Both the position numbers and the translations under genes were made by a program. The notes below the pieces were generated by a model. It searched no databases and was not told the DNA's origin. It saw only the letters and a list, made by a program, of their open reading frames with translations. This document shows positions 1-9,111 of a stretch of DNA of 64,000 bases, one piece after another; the stretch's first letter is position 1, and each line of letters begins with the position of its first letter. The stretch spans positions 16,527 to 80,526 of the forward strand of contig NZ_FPAS01000002.1 in assembly GCF_900116425.1 (NCBI RefSeq), read 5' to 3'. Source of the stretch: Lishizhenia tianjinensis (GTDB lineage: Bacteria > Bacteroidota > Bacteroidia > Flavobacteriales_D > Crocinitomicaceae).

Positions 1-13
1 TAATTTCGCGTTA

Positions 14-361
14 ATGAACATCGAAGAAATAAGAACTTACTGTTTACAGAAGAAAAGCGTGGAAGAAAGTTTTCCTTTCGACGCGGAAACTTTGGTGTTC
101 AAAGTGGCCGGTAAAATGTTTGCGTTAATGGCTTTGGAAAAAGGAGATGGGGTTAACCTCAAATGTGATCCTGAAAGAGCCCTTGAATTGCGCGACAGAT
201 ACGAAGGTGTTTTACCGGGTTACCACATGAGCAAAGTTCATTGGAACACGGTGAAAATTAATAGTGATGTACCCGATGCTTTGTTCTTTGAATTAATAGA
301 TCATTCTTACGAATTGGTGGTGCAAAAACTGCCAAAGAAAATACAAAAGACCTTAGAGTAA
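14..361 (+). CDS. MmcQ/YjbR family DNA-binding protein
   Basis: This 115-residue protein matches the MmcQ/YjbR (CyaY-like fold) family, which is small, cytosolic and proposed to bind DNA; its physiological role is poorly defined. The family hallmarks are visible: an early FPF (about residues 20-22), FKVAGKMFAL (29-38) and HMSKVHWNTV (71-80), with a helical C-terminus ending in a basic KLPKK segment. The length is normal for a stand-alone member. The gene for an S4-domain protein starts one base after its stop codon, so the two are probably cotranscribed. The window begins only 13 bases upstream, so the promoter cannot be judged. Confidence 0.88.
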   Translation: MNIEEIRTYCLQKKSVEESFPFDAETLVFKVAGKMFALMALEKGDGVNLKCDPERALELRDRYEGVLPGYHMSKVHWNTVKINSDVPDALFFELIDHSYELVVQKLPKKIQKTLE

Positions 362-362
362 C

Positions 363-737
363 ATGGGAGTACGTGTAGATAAGTTTGTGTGGTGTGTACG
401 TTTAGCCAAAACGAGATCCATTGCCACGGAAATGGTGAAGAAAGGAAAAGTTCGTGTAAACGATGAGGGAATCAAACCTTCGAAAGATATCAAAGGTGGT
501 GATGTGATTAGTATTACCAAACACAATGCTGTTTTTAAGTACAGGGTTAAAGAGTTGCTCGACAAAAGAGTGGGGGCCAAATTGGTAGAAAACCATATTC
601 AAGACATAACTTCTCCAGTTGAATTAGAAAAATTCAAGACCTACCAGGAAGCTCAGAAAACTTACAGGAATTACGGTACAGGAAAACCTTCTAAAAAAGA
701 CAGAAGAGATTTGGAAGATTATCTTTCGTGGGACTAA
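363..737 (+). CDS. S4-domain RNA-binding protein, Hsp15 (HslR)-like
   Basis: A 124-residue protein with an N-terminal S4 RNA-binding domain (about residues 1-60), recognised from RVDKFVWCVRLAKTRS followed by the KKGKVRVND turn. The remainder is a basic C-terminal tail. Hsp15-type proteins bind stalled 50S subunits carrying nascent chains, so a role in ribosome rescue is plausible by family. It follows the MmcQ-like gene by one base. Its TAA stop overlaps the TAG stop of the convergent membrane-protein gene on the other strand, and no terminator hairpin is seen between them. Confidence 0.88.
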   Translation: MGVRVDKFVWCVRLAKTRSIATEMVKKGKVRVNDEGIKPSKDIKGGDVISITKHNAVFKYRVKELLDKRVGAKLVENHIQDITSPVELEKFKTYQEAQKTYRNYGTGKPSKKDRRDLEDYLSWD

Positions 738-2377
738 TCGATTTTTAAACGTAAGCTTTTCAGATAAAGGGTGTCTGAACCCTGATTCCAAAGGTAGCAC
801 TGCAGATGCTGTCCGTTAAGCTCTTCGTTGCTTTTACCAATGTTTATATAGTAGTTTTGGTAAGTGTTTGGCGTAGAGAATTGATCTTTTAAAGGAAAGC
901 CAGACCACATTACGACCTTACCACTATCGTTGCTAGAACTAAAGACTAAGGTGCTTTCTGTAAGCGCATGTTTACTTTTGATTTCAGCCCAAATCGAACA
1001 AATTTGATCATCTACCAAGGAGTTGTTTCTGCCCTTTAATTCAAGAGCTTTGCTGAATGCTCCAGGTAAAATTTCTACAGGTTCCTCAAAGGTTATTGCT
1101 TCGTGTTGAGAACGCAGTTGATAATAACTCAAATAATACTTCCAATCCCATCGATCACCGCCAAAACAATAATTGTAATTGTACATGGTGGTTAAACATG
1201 CAAGAGTAAAGAGTCCTAATAAAGGGTAAGTAAATCTCAATATTTTTGGTTTTACATGATGGATAAACTGTACAAGTGGGAACACTAAAAAAGGAGCGTA
1301 CTCTACCATGTTTCTAGCGCCAAAACCACATCCAAAGTAATATTGGTGCCATGAGGCTGAAATATAACTAATGAGTAGAAAGAATACCAATCCTATAATA
1401 GCGTTTATCCTTCCTTTCACGCTGTAGTAAATCAAGAAGATTACGGCCAATAGCAGTAGTGGAGTATAAGGAAACATACCATTTTTAGGCGCGAACCAAA
1501 AGGCGAGTAACTGCGGGTTGTATTTGTAGATAAATCCTTCCTCGCCATAAGAATAGTTAATCCATTCTCCAGAAATGGAATGCCAGTATAAGAATTGAGG
1601 AAGAAGCGTTAGACCTATGATAAGGACAGCAGGAATTATCCTTTTGGGTGCTAAACAATACTTCAGACGCGCCAGTAAATCTGCCTTAGAACTTATATTC
1701 CAGAAGAGCAACAATAGTATCAAAAGATTAATGGGACGTATTAGGATGATGAGTCCGAACGTTAGGGCCAAGAGAAAAAAGAGATAGTTTTTCTTGTGCT
1801 TAAAAATGAAAAGCTCGTGTACGATTCTCCAAAAGGCGATGAAGAGGAAAAAAGAGTAAATGTGCGACATCCCATTTTGTGCCACCGTGTAGTAAAAGAC
1901 GTTGGTGCCAAAGGTGAGAAGAACAAGGTAAATGATGCTGTTTCTTTCGGTAAAGTAATGTCGTAATACAGGAATCAAGAGGTAAAGTGCTGCTAAGAAA
2001 TAAAAGAGAGCGGAGAAATTAATGACCTTGTGATAGGCTCCTGAAAAACCATCTCTAACACCACCTGAAAGTTGAACGTAAATATCTACGAGTATAAAGA
2101 AGGGTAACTGTAAAGCCGCTACACCAGAAGTGTATTTGGTTTTCATTTTTCCCTCTACAACACGAAAACCTATACCTGTTCGCTCGTCTATTCGCTCAGG
2201 AAAAGCTGAGGCGTCTAAGTCATAAATGAAAAAGTAAGGATTGTAGGCGTAATACCCGGCTTGATCTGTCCAGATTTCACTTTGCCAATTGAAGTAGCCT
2301 TTTTTTTGGTGTACAAGTGTGCACGTGGTGATGGTGATCACCGCAATCAAGATGTACCACCACTTTAGCTTATTCAT
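734..2377 (-). CDS. Polytopic membrane protein, GT-C glycosyltransferase-like
   Basis: This 547-residue protein has roughly ten or more hydrophobic segments and a soluble C-terminal domain of about 110 residues. An acidic, aromatic-rich loop after the first membrane helix (SEIWTDQAGYYAYNPYFF) resembles the first extracytoplasmic loop of GT-C fold glycosyltransferases, whose catalytic Asp lies there; this assignment is inference. I chose the ATG at 2375-2377 because it overlaps the stop of the upstream permease gene (ATGA). The open frame extends 28 codons further upstream, but only inside that gene. Coupling to a sugar permease suggests linked expression, not necessarily linked function. The exact product is not recognised. 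Confidence 0.7.
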   Translation of the reverse strand: MNKLKWWYILIAVITITTCTLVHQKKGYFNWQSEIWTDQAGYYAYNPYFFIYDLDASAFPERIDERTGIGFRVVEGKMKTKYTSGVAALQLPFFILVDIYVQLSGGVRDGFSGAYHKVINFSALFYFLAALYLLIPVLRHYFTERNSIIYLVLLTFGTNVFYYTVAQNGMSHIYSFFLFIAFWRIVHELFIFKHKKNYLFFLLALTFGLIILIRPINLLILLLLFWNISSKADLLARLKYCLAPKRIIPAVLIIGLTLLPQFLYWHSISGEWINYSYGEEGFIYKYNPQLLAFWFAPKNGMFPYTPLLLLAVIFLIYYSVKGRINAIIGLVFFLLISYISASWHQYYFGCGFGARNMVEYAPFLVFPLVQFIHHVKPKILRFTYPLLGLFTLACLTTMYNYNYCFGGDRWDWKYYLSYYQLRSQHEAITFEEPVEILPGAFSKALELKGRNNSLVDDQICSIWAEIKSKHALTESTLVFSSSNDSGKVVMWSGFPLKDQFSTPNTYQNYYINIGKSNEELNGQHLQCYLWNQGSDTLYLKSLRLKID

Positions 2378-3825
2378 GATTTTACTTTCGCTGCTTCTGC
2401 TAAGTTTCTTTTGTGTATAGGTCCTGTTATTAAGGCAAAGACAAACAAATACACAAAGCACAATACATCAATGAAAAATGAGAAGCGTACGTCCCATCCG
2501 TCCATAAGCGCTCCTTGTAAGGTAGAAATAATTGCCCCTCCTATTATCATCATTACCAAGTAACTCGATCCTTGTGCGCTGTGTTTACCCAAACCAGAAA
2601 TCGCTAAGGTGAAAATACACGGCCATAAAGTTGAACAGAACAAGCCAACACTCATCAATCCATAAATGGCTGTCATGCCTTCTCCAAAAATTCCTATGAG
2701 TAGTGAAATAATTCCCAAAACAGAGAAAACAGCCAATTGAGAATAAGGTTTTTCTTTAGTAACAAAGTCAGCTATAATCAAAACTGGAATTACAAAGACG
2801 TAATTGTAGAACGGACTCACATCCTTCCCGAACAAATAGCTGGTAAATAAGAAAACACCAAATGCCAAGTAGGGCAAAATTATTTTGAGAAGTATGCGTG
2901 TGTTTTGTTTATCTGTAAACGCTCCTGCAGAGCTCGCCCAACGACCTATCATCAAAGATCCCCAGTAAAGGGCTACGAAAGGACCAATGGTACTGTCTGT
3001 ATAACTAAATTCTTGTTTTAAATATTCCCCCAAATTTCCGGCTGTTGCAACTTCAACACCTACATAAAAGAAGATGGCACCCATACCCAAAAGGAGTTGA
3101 AGGTAATTCAAGGCAGATTTTTTTTCAGGATTCGTAGTAAGCTTGAGTGTTTCTTCTTCCTCTTTAAAGGAAGCTGTATCTACCAAATCGTCGTGTAAAG
3201 ATTTTCGTGGAGCTGTAAACCAAAAAACGGCAGCTGCAAAGATGAAGGCCAACCCGAGTAGGAGGTAGGGAATTTTTACGTCTTCTATGGTTTTGGTAAC
3301 GGCATTGTCCGTGTCCAAAGTACCAAAAATGGCCATAGAGATTAATAGAGGCGCAACCGTAGTACCTACATTGTTGATACCTCCCGCTAAACTCAAACGT
3401 TGTGAACCTTTGGCAGGATCACCCAATTGTATGGCAAAAGGATTAGCTGCTGTTTGTTGAAGTGAAAATCCGAGTCCAACCACAAACAATCCGCTCAACA
3501 TAAGTGCGTACGAGTTTAAACTGGCAGCGGGTATAAAAAGTAAGGTTCCTAATGCGGATAGTACTAATCCCAGAGAGATAGATTTCTGATAACCAAAAAT
3601 GGTAATCAAATCCTTTCCTTTAAAATGTGCGATGAGGTTGTAGAGAATAGATCCGAAAAAATAAGCCCCGTAAAAGGCTAAATTAATCAACTGCGATTGC
3701 CAGTTTTCTAAATCAAAAGCTCCTTTAAATACGGGAATAAGGATGTCGTTACTCGCCGCAACAAAACCCCAAAAGAAAAATACAGAGACCAATATCGCAA
3801 AGGTCGAACGCTGATTATTTTGCAT
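2374..3825 (-). CDS. Sugar MFS transporter, GluP/FucP family
   Basis: A 483-residue inner-membrane permease with about twelve hydrophobic helices. The start FAILVSVFFFWGFVAASNDI and the QQTAANPFAIQLG segment (about residues 122-134) are typical of the glucose/galactose and fucose:H+ symporter branch of the major facilitator superfamily. The substrate is therefore probably a hexose or deoxyhexose taken up with a proton, but it cannot be read from the sequence. A charged cytoplasmic loop (around residue 215-235, rich in E and K) separates the two six-helix halves. It is translationally coupled to the downstream membrane-protein gene. No clear TAnnTTTG promoter box was found directly upstream. 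Confidence 0.88.
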   Translation of the reverse strand: MQNNQRSTFAILVSVFFFWGFVAASNDILIPVFKGAFDLENWQSQLINLAFYGAYFFGSILYNLIAHFKGKDLITIFGYQKSISLGLVLSALGTLLFIPAASLNSYALMLSGLFVVGLGFSLQQTAANPFAIQLGDPAKGSQRLSLAGGINNVGTTVAPLLISMAIFGTLDTDNAVTKTIEDVKIPYLLLGLAFIFAAAVFWFTAPRKSLHDDLVDTASFKEEEETLKLTTNPEKKSALNYLQLLLGMGAIFFYVGVEVATAGNLGEYLKQEFSYTDSTIGPFVALYWGSLMIGRWASSAGAFTDKQNTRILLKIILPYLAFGVFLFTSYLFGKDVSPFYNYVFVIPVLIIADFVTKEKPYSQLAVFSVLGIISLLIGIFGEGMTAIYGLMSVGLFCSTLWPCIFTLAISGLGKHSAQGSSYLVMMIIGGAIISTLQGALMDGWDVRFSFFIDVLCFVYLFVFALITGPIHKRNLAEAAKVKS

Positions 3826-4412
3826 GGATCAGAAATATCTATGGTTTACGGCCTTGAAAGTAGTAATTAATGTTGAAATGCTTATGCACTCTACTTCATA
3901 CGTAAACACTTATCTGAAATAACACAATCCTCTAAATGTCTAAGTGTCTAAAAGTCTTGGTGTCTCCAAAAAAAATCCCTTCACTTTGCGAATGAAGGGA
4001 TGAATCTTGCAAGCTGAGAGTGCATCTCATTTTACGTTAATAAATAATCTGTCACTACTAAAATAGGGAATAAATTGAGATTTTAGAATGCAGAATAAAG
4101 AATTTTTTAGCCTCTTGTTTTAGCGCGACAAATGGGTGGCGACTAAGCTTTTCATTGTCAGTGATTATAGGTGTTTCACTGAATTGTAAGCACTGAAGTG
4201 TCGAGATAAACCTAGTCACCTGCAAACAAACCTTTGCAAAGGGTCAGAACTCCAAATCCTATTGAAGCACCAAATCGCTAATTGCATTGAGTACTCAAAT
4301 CCCTCAAATTTTCAAATTAATTTGAATTCAAACCAGTGAATAAGCGATATCATGTTACCGAGTAATAAAGGTTCTCGAGTCCTAGTCGAGAGACAAACCT
4401 TCAAATCCTTCC
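3826..4412. other. Intergenic region, 587 bp, no gene
   Basis: No convincing coding frame is present. The stretch contains one terminator-like hairpin (3975-4001). Near its right end lies a short inverted repeat, TCTCGA-N7-TCGAGA at about 4373-4391, that resembles the one preceding the octamer array at 4.9 kb. The rest is AT-rich sequence without recognisable structure. Confidence 0.6.
3968..4001 (-). terminator. Intrinsic terminator, minus strand
   Basis: A perfect 9-bp stem ATCCCTTCA/TGAAGGGAT (3975-3983 and 3993-4001) with a 9-nt loop is followed, on the minus strand, by a run of eight T. It would stop transcripts coming from the VF530-like gene about 410 bp upstream. Confidence 0.75.
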
Positions 4413-4784
4413 TTATCTCAACGTATACTTACTTCCACTATTGGTCTCCTTCGTCTTAACCGGACCTTTAGGTTTATTCACCTTCTTCGCCTTAGGTTTT
4501 TCTTTCGCTTTGGGTGGAGGGGTAGCTTTAACTTTCAACGGAAAAGGCGGGTTCGGCATGGCTTTGCCACTTTTTTGGGTGTCTAAGTAAAGTTTCTCCA
4601 CCTTGTTTCTTGCCCAAGGTGTTCTTCTTAAAAACTTTAAGCTTGACCCCACAGTTGGGTTCAAATTAAAACATCGTATGTCTATACGTTTACCCAATTC
4701 TTCCCATCCGTAGAATTGTACCAAGTATTCTACGATGTCCTGCAGCTTAACGCCATGTAAAGGATTATTGGGTTGTTCTTCCAT
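4413..4784 (-). CDS. VF530 (DUF2132) family DNA-binding protein
   Basis: A 123-residue protein whose first 70 residues match the VF530/DUF2132 family: [17 protein letters not shown], then [16 protein letters not shown], then [13 protein letters not shown]. Members are small double-stranded-DNA-binding proteins of unknown physiological role. The C-terminal 45 residues are a Lys/Pro-rich, disordered tail (repeated KPKAKK-like segments). Such tails are common on nucleic-acid-binding proteins and would add non-specific DNA affinity. A good promoter box (TACTTTTG) lies just upstream. It is a single-gene unit facing away from purH. Confidence 0.87.
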   Translation of the reverse strand: MEEQPNNPLHGVKLQDIVEYLVQFYGWEELGKRIDIRCFNLNPTVGSSLKFLRRTPWARNKVEKLYLDTQKSGKAMPNPPFPLKVKATPPPKAKEKPKAKKVNKPKGPVKTKETNSGSKYTLR

Positions 4785-4798
4785 CTTTAAGTTTTTTC

Positions 4799-4806
4799 CA
4801 AAAGTA
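4799..4806 (-). promoter_or_regulatory. Bacteroidota -7 box (TACTTTTG) for the VF530-like gene
   Basis: On the minus strand TACTTTTG fits the TAnnTTTG consensus 15 bases ahead of the start codon, which predicts a very short leader. No clear -33 TTTG is visible at the right spacing. Confidence 0.55.
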
Positions 4807-4894
4807 GGAAAACAGGATGGAGTAAGAGCAAAAAACAGTGACGAGTGTGAGAAATGAGCAAGAGAATTTTTAATTCACCAGTAAAATACCTCAT

Positions 4895-4971
4895 AGGTTC
4901 TCGAGCGGAGCCGAGAGGCAAATCCTCGAATTGTTGAATCCTTGAATTGTTGAATCTTTGAATTCTTGAAT
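4895..4971. repeat. Short hairpin plus (TTGAATNN) octamer array
   Basis: A small GC-rich inverted repeat (around TCTCGAGCGGAGCCGAGAG) is followed by TTGAAT motifs at 4934, 4942, 4950, 4958 and 4966, exactly eight bases apart. The two intervening bases vary. The same octamer pattern recurs in many intergenic regions of this window. Confidence 0.85.
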
Positions 4972-5055
4972 CCTCTAATTGTCCCGTCTCCAAAACCCCA
5001 TTTCACACCTATATACATTCTTCATTATTAATTCTGAATTTTAAATTGTAATGTG

Positions 5056-5063
5056 TATCTTTG
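5056..5063 (+). promoter_or_regulatory. Bacteroidota -7 box (TATCTTTG) for purH
   Basis: TATCTTTG lies 22 bases before the purH ATG. It overlaps the upstream extension of the open frame, so transcription would start downstream of that alternative start. This decides the start codon at 5086. Confidence 0.7.
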
Positions 5064-5085
5064 CGCCCTTAAATTCAACGCAATT

Positions 5086-6612
5086 ATGGGTGTCAAGAAA
5101 ATCAAAAGTGCTTTAATTTCAGTATTTAACAAAGACGGTCTAGATGAAATCGTTAAAAATCTAGATAAGAACGGAGTAACAATTTATTCAACAGGTGGAA
5201 CACAATCTTTTATTGAAGGATTGGGAATCAATGTTGAAAGAGTAGAAGATTTAACTTCTTACCCTTCTATTTTAGGAGGAAGAGTAAAAACTTTACACCC
5301 AAAAGTGTTCGGTGGTATCTTGAACCGTCGTGGTTTAGAAAAAGACCAAGAGCAAATTGCAGAATTTGAAATTCCAGAATTGGATTTAGTGATCGTTGAC
5401 CTATACCCATTCGAGGATACAGTAGCTTCAGGTGCAGCTCACCAGGATATTATCGAGAAAATTGACATCGGTGGTATATCTTTAATCAGAGCGGCAGCGA
5501 AAAACTACGAAGATGTGGTAATTATCCCATCTATGGATAACTATGAGGAGTTCAACGCCATCTTGGAAGCAAGAGGAGCTGAGACTTCATTAGAAGAAAG
5601 AAAATCATTCGCAAGAGATGCTTTCCAAGTATCTTCTCACTACGATACACACATCTTTAACTACTTCAACCAAGGAGAAAAAGAGGTGTTCAAACAATCT
5701 ATTAACCAATCGCAAGTATTGCGTTACGGAGAAAACCCTCACCAAAAAGGGATTTTCCACGGTGATATGGATGCAATGTTTGACAAGTTACACGGTAAAG
5801 AACTTTCTTACAACAACTTGTTAGACGTTGATGCAGCAGTGAACTTAATGGGTGAATTCAAAAATGATGCACCTACTTTCGCTATCTTGAAGCACAACAA
5901 CGCGTGTGGAGTTGCAACAAGAGCAACGATTTTAGAAGCTTACAACGACGCTTTAGCTGGAGATCCAGTTTCTGCATTCGGTGGAATCTTGATTTCAAAC
6001 ACTGTAATCGATGTACCTACAGCGGAAGAGATTCACAAGTTGTTCTGTGAGGTGGTTATCGCACCAGGATACGATGCTGAGGCTTTGGAGATCTTGAAAG
6101 GAAAGAAAAACAGAGTAATCTTAGTTCAAAAAGATATAGAATTACCAAAACGTCAGTTTAGAACGATCTTGAACGGGGTATTGGAACAAGATAAAGACTT
6201 TATTACAGACGAAATTGCAAACTTCGAAGCAAGAACGAATGCTACTTGCTCTGAGCAAGAATTGAAAGATTTAGAGTTTGCGAACAAATTGGTAAAGCAC
6301 ACAAAATCGAACACAATTATCTTGGCGAAAAACGGACAGTTATTGGCAAGTGGAACTGGACAAACATCAAGAGTGGATGCTTTAAGACAAGCAATTCACA
6401 AAGCGCAATCCTTCAACTTTGATTTACAAGGTGCGGTGATGGCATCTGATGCCTTCTTCCCTTTCCCAGACTGTGTTGAAATCGCAGACAAAGCAGGGAT
6501 TACAGCTGTAATTCAGCCGGGTGGATCTATCAAAGATCAATTGTCTATCGACTACTGTAACGAGAACAACGTAGCGATGGTATTTACCGGAAACAGACAC
6601 TTTAAACACTAA
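5086..6612 (+). CDS. purH: Bifunctional AICAR formyltransferase/IMP cyclohydrolase
   Basis: PurH catalyses the last two steps of IMP synthesis: formylation of AICAR with 10-formyl-THF, then ring closure. The 508-residue protein has the usual two-domain order. An N-terminal MGS-like IMP cyclohydrolase domain carries STGGTQSFIEGLGI near residue 40. The C-terminal transformylase domain carries LRYGENPHQKG, LSYNNLLDVDAA, KHNNACGVA and SDAFFPFPDCVEIADKAG, ending in IQPGGSIKDQLSIDYC. The length is normal. I chose the start at 5086 because the 11-codon extension upstream overlaps the promoter box. The gene is monocistronic or precedes the mre operon across a 95-bp gap that holds a hairpin. Confidence 0.97.
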   Translation: MGVKKIKSALISVFNKDGLDEIVKNLDKNGVTIYSTGGTQSFIEGLGINVERVEDLTSYPSILGGRVKTLHPKVFGGILNRRGLEKDQEQIAEFEIPELDLVIVDLYPFEDTVASGAAHQDIIEKIDIGGISLIRAAAKNYEDVVIIPSMDNYEEFNAILEARGAETSLEERKSFARDAFQVSSHYDTHIFNYFNQGEKEVFKQSINQSQVLRYGENPHQKGIFHGDMDAMFDKLHGKELSYNNLLDVDAAVNLMGEFKNDAPTFAILKHNNACGVATRATILEAYNDALAGDPVSAFGGILISNTVIDVPTAEEIHKLFCEVVIAPGYDAEALEILKGKKNRVILVQKDIELPKRQFRTILNGVLEQDKDFITDEIANFEARTNATCSEQELKDLEFANKLVKHTKSNTIILAKNGQLLASGTGQTSRVDALRQAIHKAQSFNFDLQGAVMASDAFFPFPDCVEIADKAGITAVIQPGGSIKDQLSIDYCNENNVAMVFTGNRHFKH

Positions 6613-6645
6613 TAATAGAAAATTACTAAGTTTTCGAATTTTTAT

Positions 6646-6681
6646 CCCCCTAAGTGGTGAATTATTACTAAACTTAGGGGG
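6646..6681 (+). promoter_or_regulatory. Perfect 10-bp hairpin in the mreB leader
   Basis: CCCCCTAAGT (6646-6655) and ACTTAGGGGG (6672-6681) form a perfect 10-bp stem with a 16-nt AT-rich loop, 26 bases before the mreB start. It is not followed by a T-run on either strand, so it is not a standard intrinsic terminator. It could be a leader structure or a protein-binding site. Confidence 0.55.
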
Positions 6682-6707
6682 ACTAAAAAGATTGCTCTAC
6701 ACATCAC

Positions 6708-7733
6708 ATGGGATTATTTGATTTTTTAACGCAAGAAATTGCGATCGATCTAGGTACAGCAAATACGCTTATCATTCAAAATGACAAGGTAGTTGTTGAC
6801 GAACCTTCTATTGTAGCGAAAAACATCCAAACTGGTAAAATTGTTGCCATTGGAAAGAAAGCACAACAGATGCATGGGAAAACCCACAAGTTGATCGAAA
6901 CGGTCAGGCCCCTAAAAGATGGTGTAATTGCAGATTTCCAGAGTGCGGAAAGCATGATACGTGGGATGATCAAAATGATCAAAGGAGGAAAGAGTATGTT
7001 CAATCCTTCACTGCGTATGGTAATTTGTATTCCTTCAGGAATTACAGAAGTAGAGAAAAGAGCGGTACGTGATAGTGCAGAGCACGCACATGCCAAAGAA
7101 GTATACTTAATCCACGAACCTATGGCAGCCGCTATCGGTATTGGTATAGACGTGGAAGAGCCTATGGGTAACATGATTATCGATATAGGTGGAGGTACTT
7201 CAGAAATTGCCGTTATTGCGTTAGGTGGTATCGTTTGTGATAAATCTATCCGTGTTGCGGGTGATGATTTCACAGCAGATATCGAAGAATACATGCGTCG
7301 TCAACACAACATCTTAGTAGGTGAACGTACGGCAGAACAAATTAAAATTGAAGTAGGTGCAGCCATGACTGAATTGGACAACCCACCAGCAGATTTCGCC
7401 GTTCGTGGTCGAGATTTGATGACAGGTATTCCAAAGGAGATTGTTGTTACTTACTCAGAAATAGCACACGCATTAGACAAAACGATCTCTAAAATTGAAG
7501 AGGCGATTTTAAGTGCCTTGGAGATGACGCCACCAGAACTTTCTGCAGATATCTACAAAACAGGTATCTACTTAGCAGGTGGAGGATCTATGTTGAGAGG
7601 TTTGGATAAGCGTATTGCCATCAAAACAAAATTACCTGTACACATCGCAGAAGATCCGCTTAGAGCAGTAGCGAGAGGTACGAGTATAGCCTTGAAAAAC
7701 ATCGACAGATTCCAATTCTTGATTAGAGACTAA
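6708..7733 (+). CDS. mreB: Rod shape-determining protein MreB
   Basis: This 341-residue actin homologue polymerises under the inner membrane and positions the elongation machinery. The actin-fold phosphate and adenosine motifs are visible: DLGTANTLI (residues 14-22), IDIGGGTSEIAVI (about 160-172) and LAGGGSMLRG (about 287-296). The amphipathic N-terminus MGLFDFLTQEI fits membrane attachment. Length is typical. It is the first gene of the mreBCD-mrdA-rodA operon; mreC starts 16 bases after its stop. Confidence 0.97.
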   Translation: MGLFDFLTQEIAIDLGTANTLIIQNDKVVVDEPSIVAKNIQTGKIVAIGKKAQQMHGKTHKLIETVRPLKDGVIADFQSAESMIRGMIKMIKGGKSMFNPSLRMVICIPSGITEVEKRAVRDSAEHAHAKEVYLIHEPMAAAIGIGIDVEEPMGNMIIDIGGGTSEIAVIALGGIVCDKSIRVAGDDFTADIEEYMRRQHNILVGERTAEQIKIEVGAAMTELDNPPADFAVRGRDLMTGIPKEIVVTYSEIAHALDKTISKIEEAILSALEMTPPELSADIYKTGIYLAGGGSMLRGLDKRIAIKTKLPVHIAEDPLRAVARGTSIALKNIDRFQFLIRD

Positions 7734-7749
7734 TAAAGGATAGGGTGAA

Positions 7750-8595
7750 ATGCGTAATTTAATTGCTTTTTTTAGAAGATTTAGAATCTTTCTGGTCTTC
7801 CTAATCCTGCAAATTCTTGCGTTAACGTCTTATTTTTCTTGGGTGCAATATCCTAGAACACGTTTTTTTAATTCCAGTAATGGCGTTGCAGCAACTTTGT
7901 TGGATGCCCAGCAAGATGTGACCAAACATTTCTCTTTAGAAGAAGAGAATATTCGTTTGCAAGCAGAAATTGAGGAGTTGAAAGGAAAGCAATTAGAGAA
8001 TTATATTGCCCTTTCCGAAGATAGAATCAAGATAGCAGATACCATTTTAGAATTACAGTTCGATTACATTCCCGCTGTTATTGTAAACTCTACGTATACC
8101 TACAAGAATAATTATTTCACTCTGAATAAAGGTGCTTCTTCGGGTATCGCTAGAGATATGGGGGTTATATCCTCTAACGGTGTAGTAGGAATTGTTTACG
8201 ATGTTTCTCGTCACTATGCCGTGGTTAAATCTGTGCTTACAGAAAACATCAATATCCCAGCGGAAATTGTAAATGTACACGCTGGTGGATTGTTGAAGTG
8301 GGAGGGAACAGATAAAGATCCAAGAACCATTACCTTAACGGGTATTTCTAATGATATTCCTGTAGAATTGGGTTGGGAAGTTGTTACCAATAGTCAATCC
8401 GGACTCTTCCCTAAAAATCACCCCGTAGGTACCATAGATGCGATAGAAGAAATAGAAGGTAAGCCAGAATGGAAAATTACCGTGAAATTAGGTAACGATT
8501 TAAGAAGGCTGCAATCTGTTTTTGTGGTGGAGAATATTATGAAACTAGAAAAGGATTCTTTAGAGTCACTTTTCATAGATGAATTTATTAATTAG
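7750..8595 (+). CDS. mreC: Rod shape-determining protein MreC
   Basis: MreC is a bitopic periplasmic scaffold that links MreB to the PBP2/RodA complex. The 281-residue protein has one N-terminal membrane helix (about residues 10-27) and a coiled coil (about 55-85, with EEENIRLQAEIEELKGKQL). A beta-rich MreC core follows, including NKGASSGIARDMGVISSNGVVG. The sequence ends immediately before the mreD start codon, so the two are translationally adjacent. Position and architecture make the call secure although MreC sequences diverge strongly between phyla. Confidence 0.93.
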   Translation: MRNLIAFFRRFRIFLVFLILQILALTSYFSWVQYPRTRFFNSSNGVAATLLDAQQDVTKHFSLEEENIRLQAEIEELKGKQLENYIALSEDRIKIADTILELQFDYIPAVIVNSTYTYKNNYFTLNKGASSGIARDMGVISSNGVVGIVYDVSRHYAVVKSVLTENINIPAEIVNVHAGGLLKWEGTDKDPRTITLTGISNDIPVELGWEVVTNSQSGLFPKNHPVGTIDAIEEIEGKPEWKITVKLGNDLRRLQSVFVVENIMKLEKDSLESLFIDEFIN

Positions 8596-9111
8596 ATGAA
8601 TCCTGTAGTTAAACATACGTTACGTTTTATCGTGTTTGTCTTGGTACAGGCATTAATTATAGGTCAAATACCTTTCCCTCTAGGTATACATCCTATGATA
8701 TATCCTTTGTTCATCCTGCTTTTACCTTTTGAAATGGGGTTGATAGGCGTGATGATTATTGCTTTTTTCTGCGGAATGAGCATAGATTTCTTTATGAATA
8801 CTTTCGGACTCCATGCGAGTTCAGCTGTTTTAATTGCCTACTTACGACCAGAATTGTTTTCCCTTTTCTCTCCAAGAGATGGTTACGAAGGTTTTGAGGA
8901 AGGGAATATTTACCAAATGGGATGGCGTTGGTTCATTCCTGTGTTTGGTATTTTTACACTGGTACACCACCTTTACTTTTTCATTGTTGAGTACTTGAGT
9001 TTCAAAGAAATACTTTTTGTATTTCAAAAAACTATTTTAAGTGCAGCAATAACCCTATTTTTAGCAATCATCATACAAGTGCTATTCTTTAAGAAGGGGA
9101 AAAAGAAATGA
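8596..9111 (+). CDS. mreD: Rod shape-determining protein MreD
   Basis: A 171-residue integral membrane protein with about five hydrophobic helices, located between mreC and the PBP2 gene, which is the conserved place of mreD. It starts directly after the mreC stop and overlaps the mrdA start by four bases (ATGA). The N-terminal helices with QIPFPLGIHPMIYPLF match the family pattern of short periplasmic turns rich in Pro. MreD is needed for the elongasome but has no known enzymatic activity. Confidence 0.9.
   Translation: MNPVVKHTLRFIVFVLVQALIIGQIPFPLGIHPMIYPLFILLLPFEMGLIGVMIIAFFCGMSIDFFMNTFGLHASSAVLIAYLRPELFSLFSPRDGYEGFEEGNIYQMGWRWFIPVFGIFTLVHHLYFFIVEYLSFKEILFVFQKTILSAAITLFLAIIIQVLFFKKGKKK

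Noticed and set aside
4787..4993. 68-codon minus-strand frame over the octamer array
   Set aside because: Its sequence is mostly translated TTGAATNN repeats and it overlaps the promoter of the VF530-like gene.
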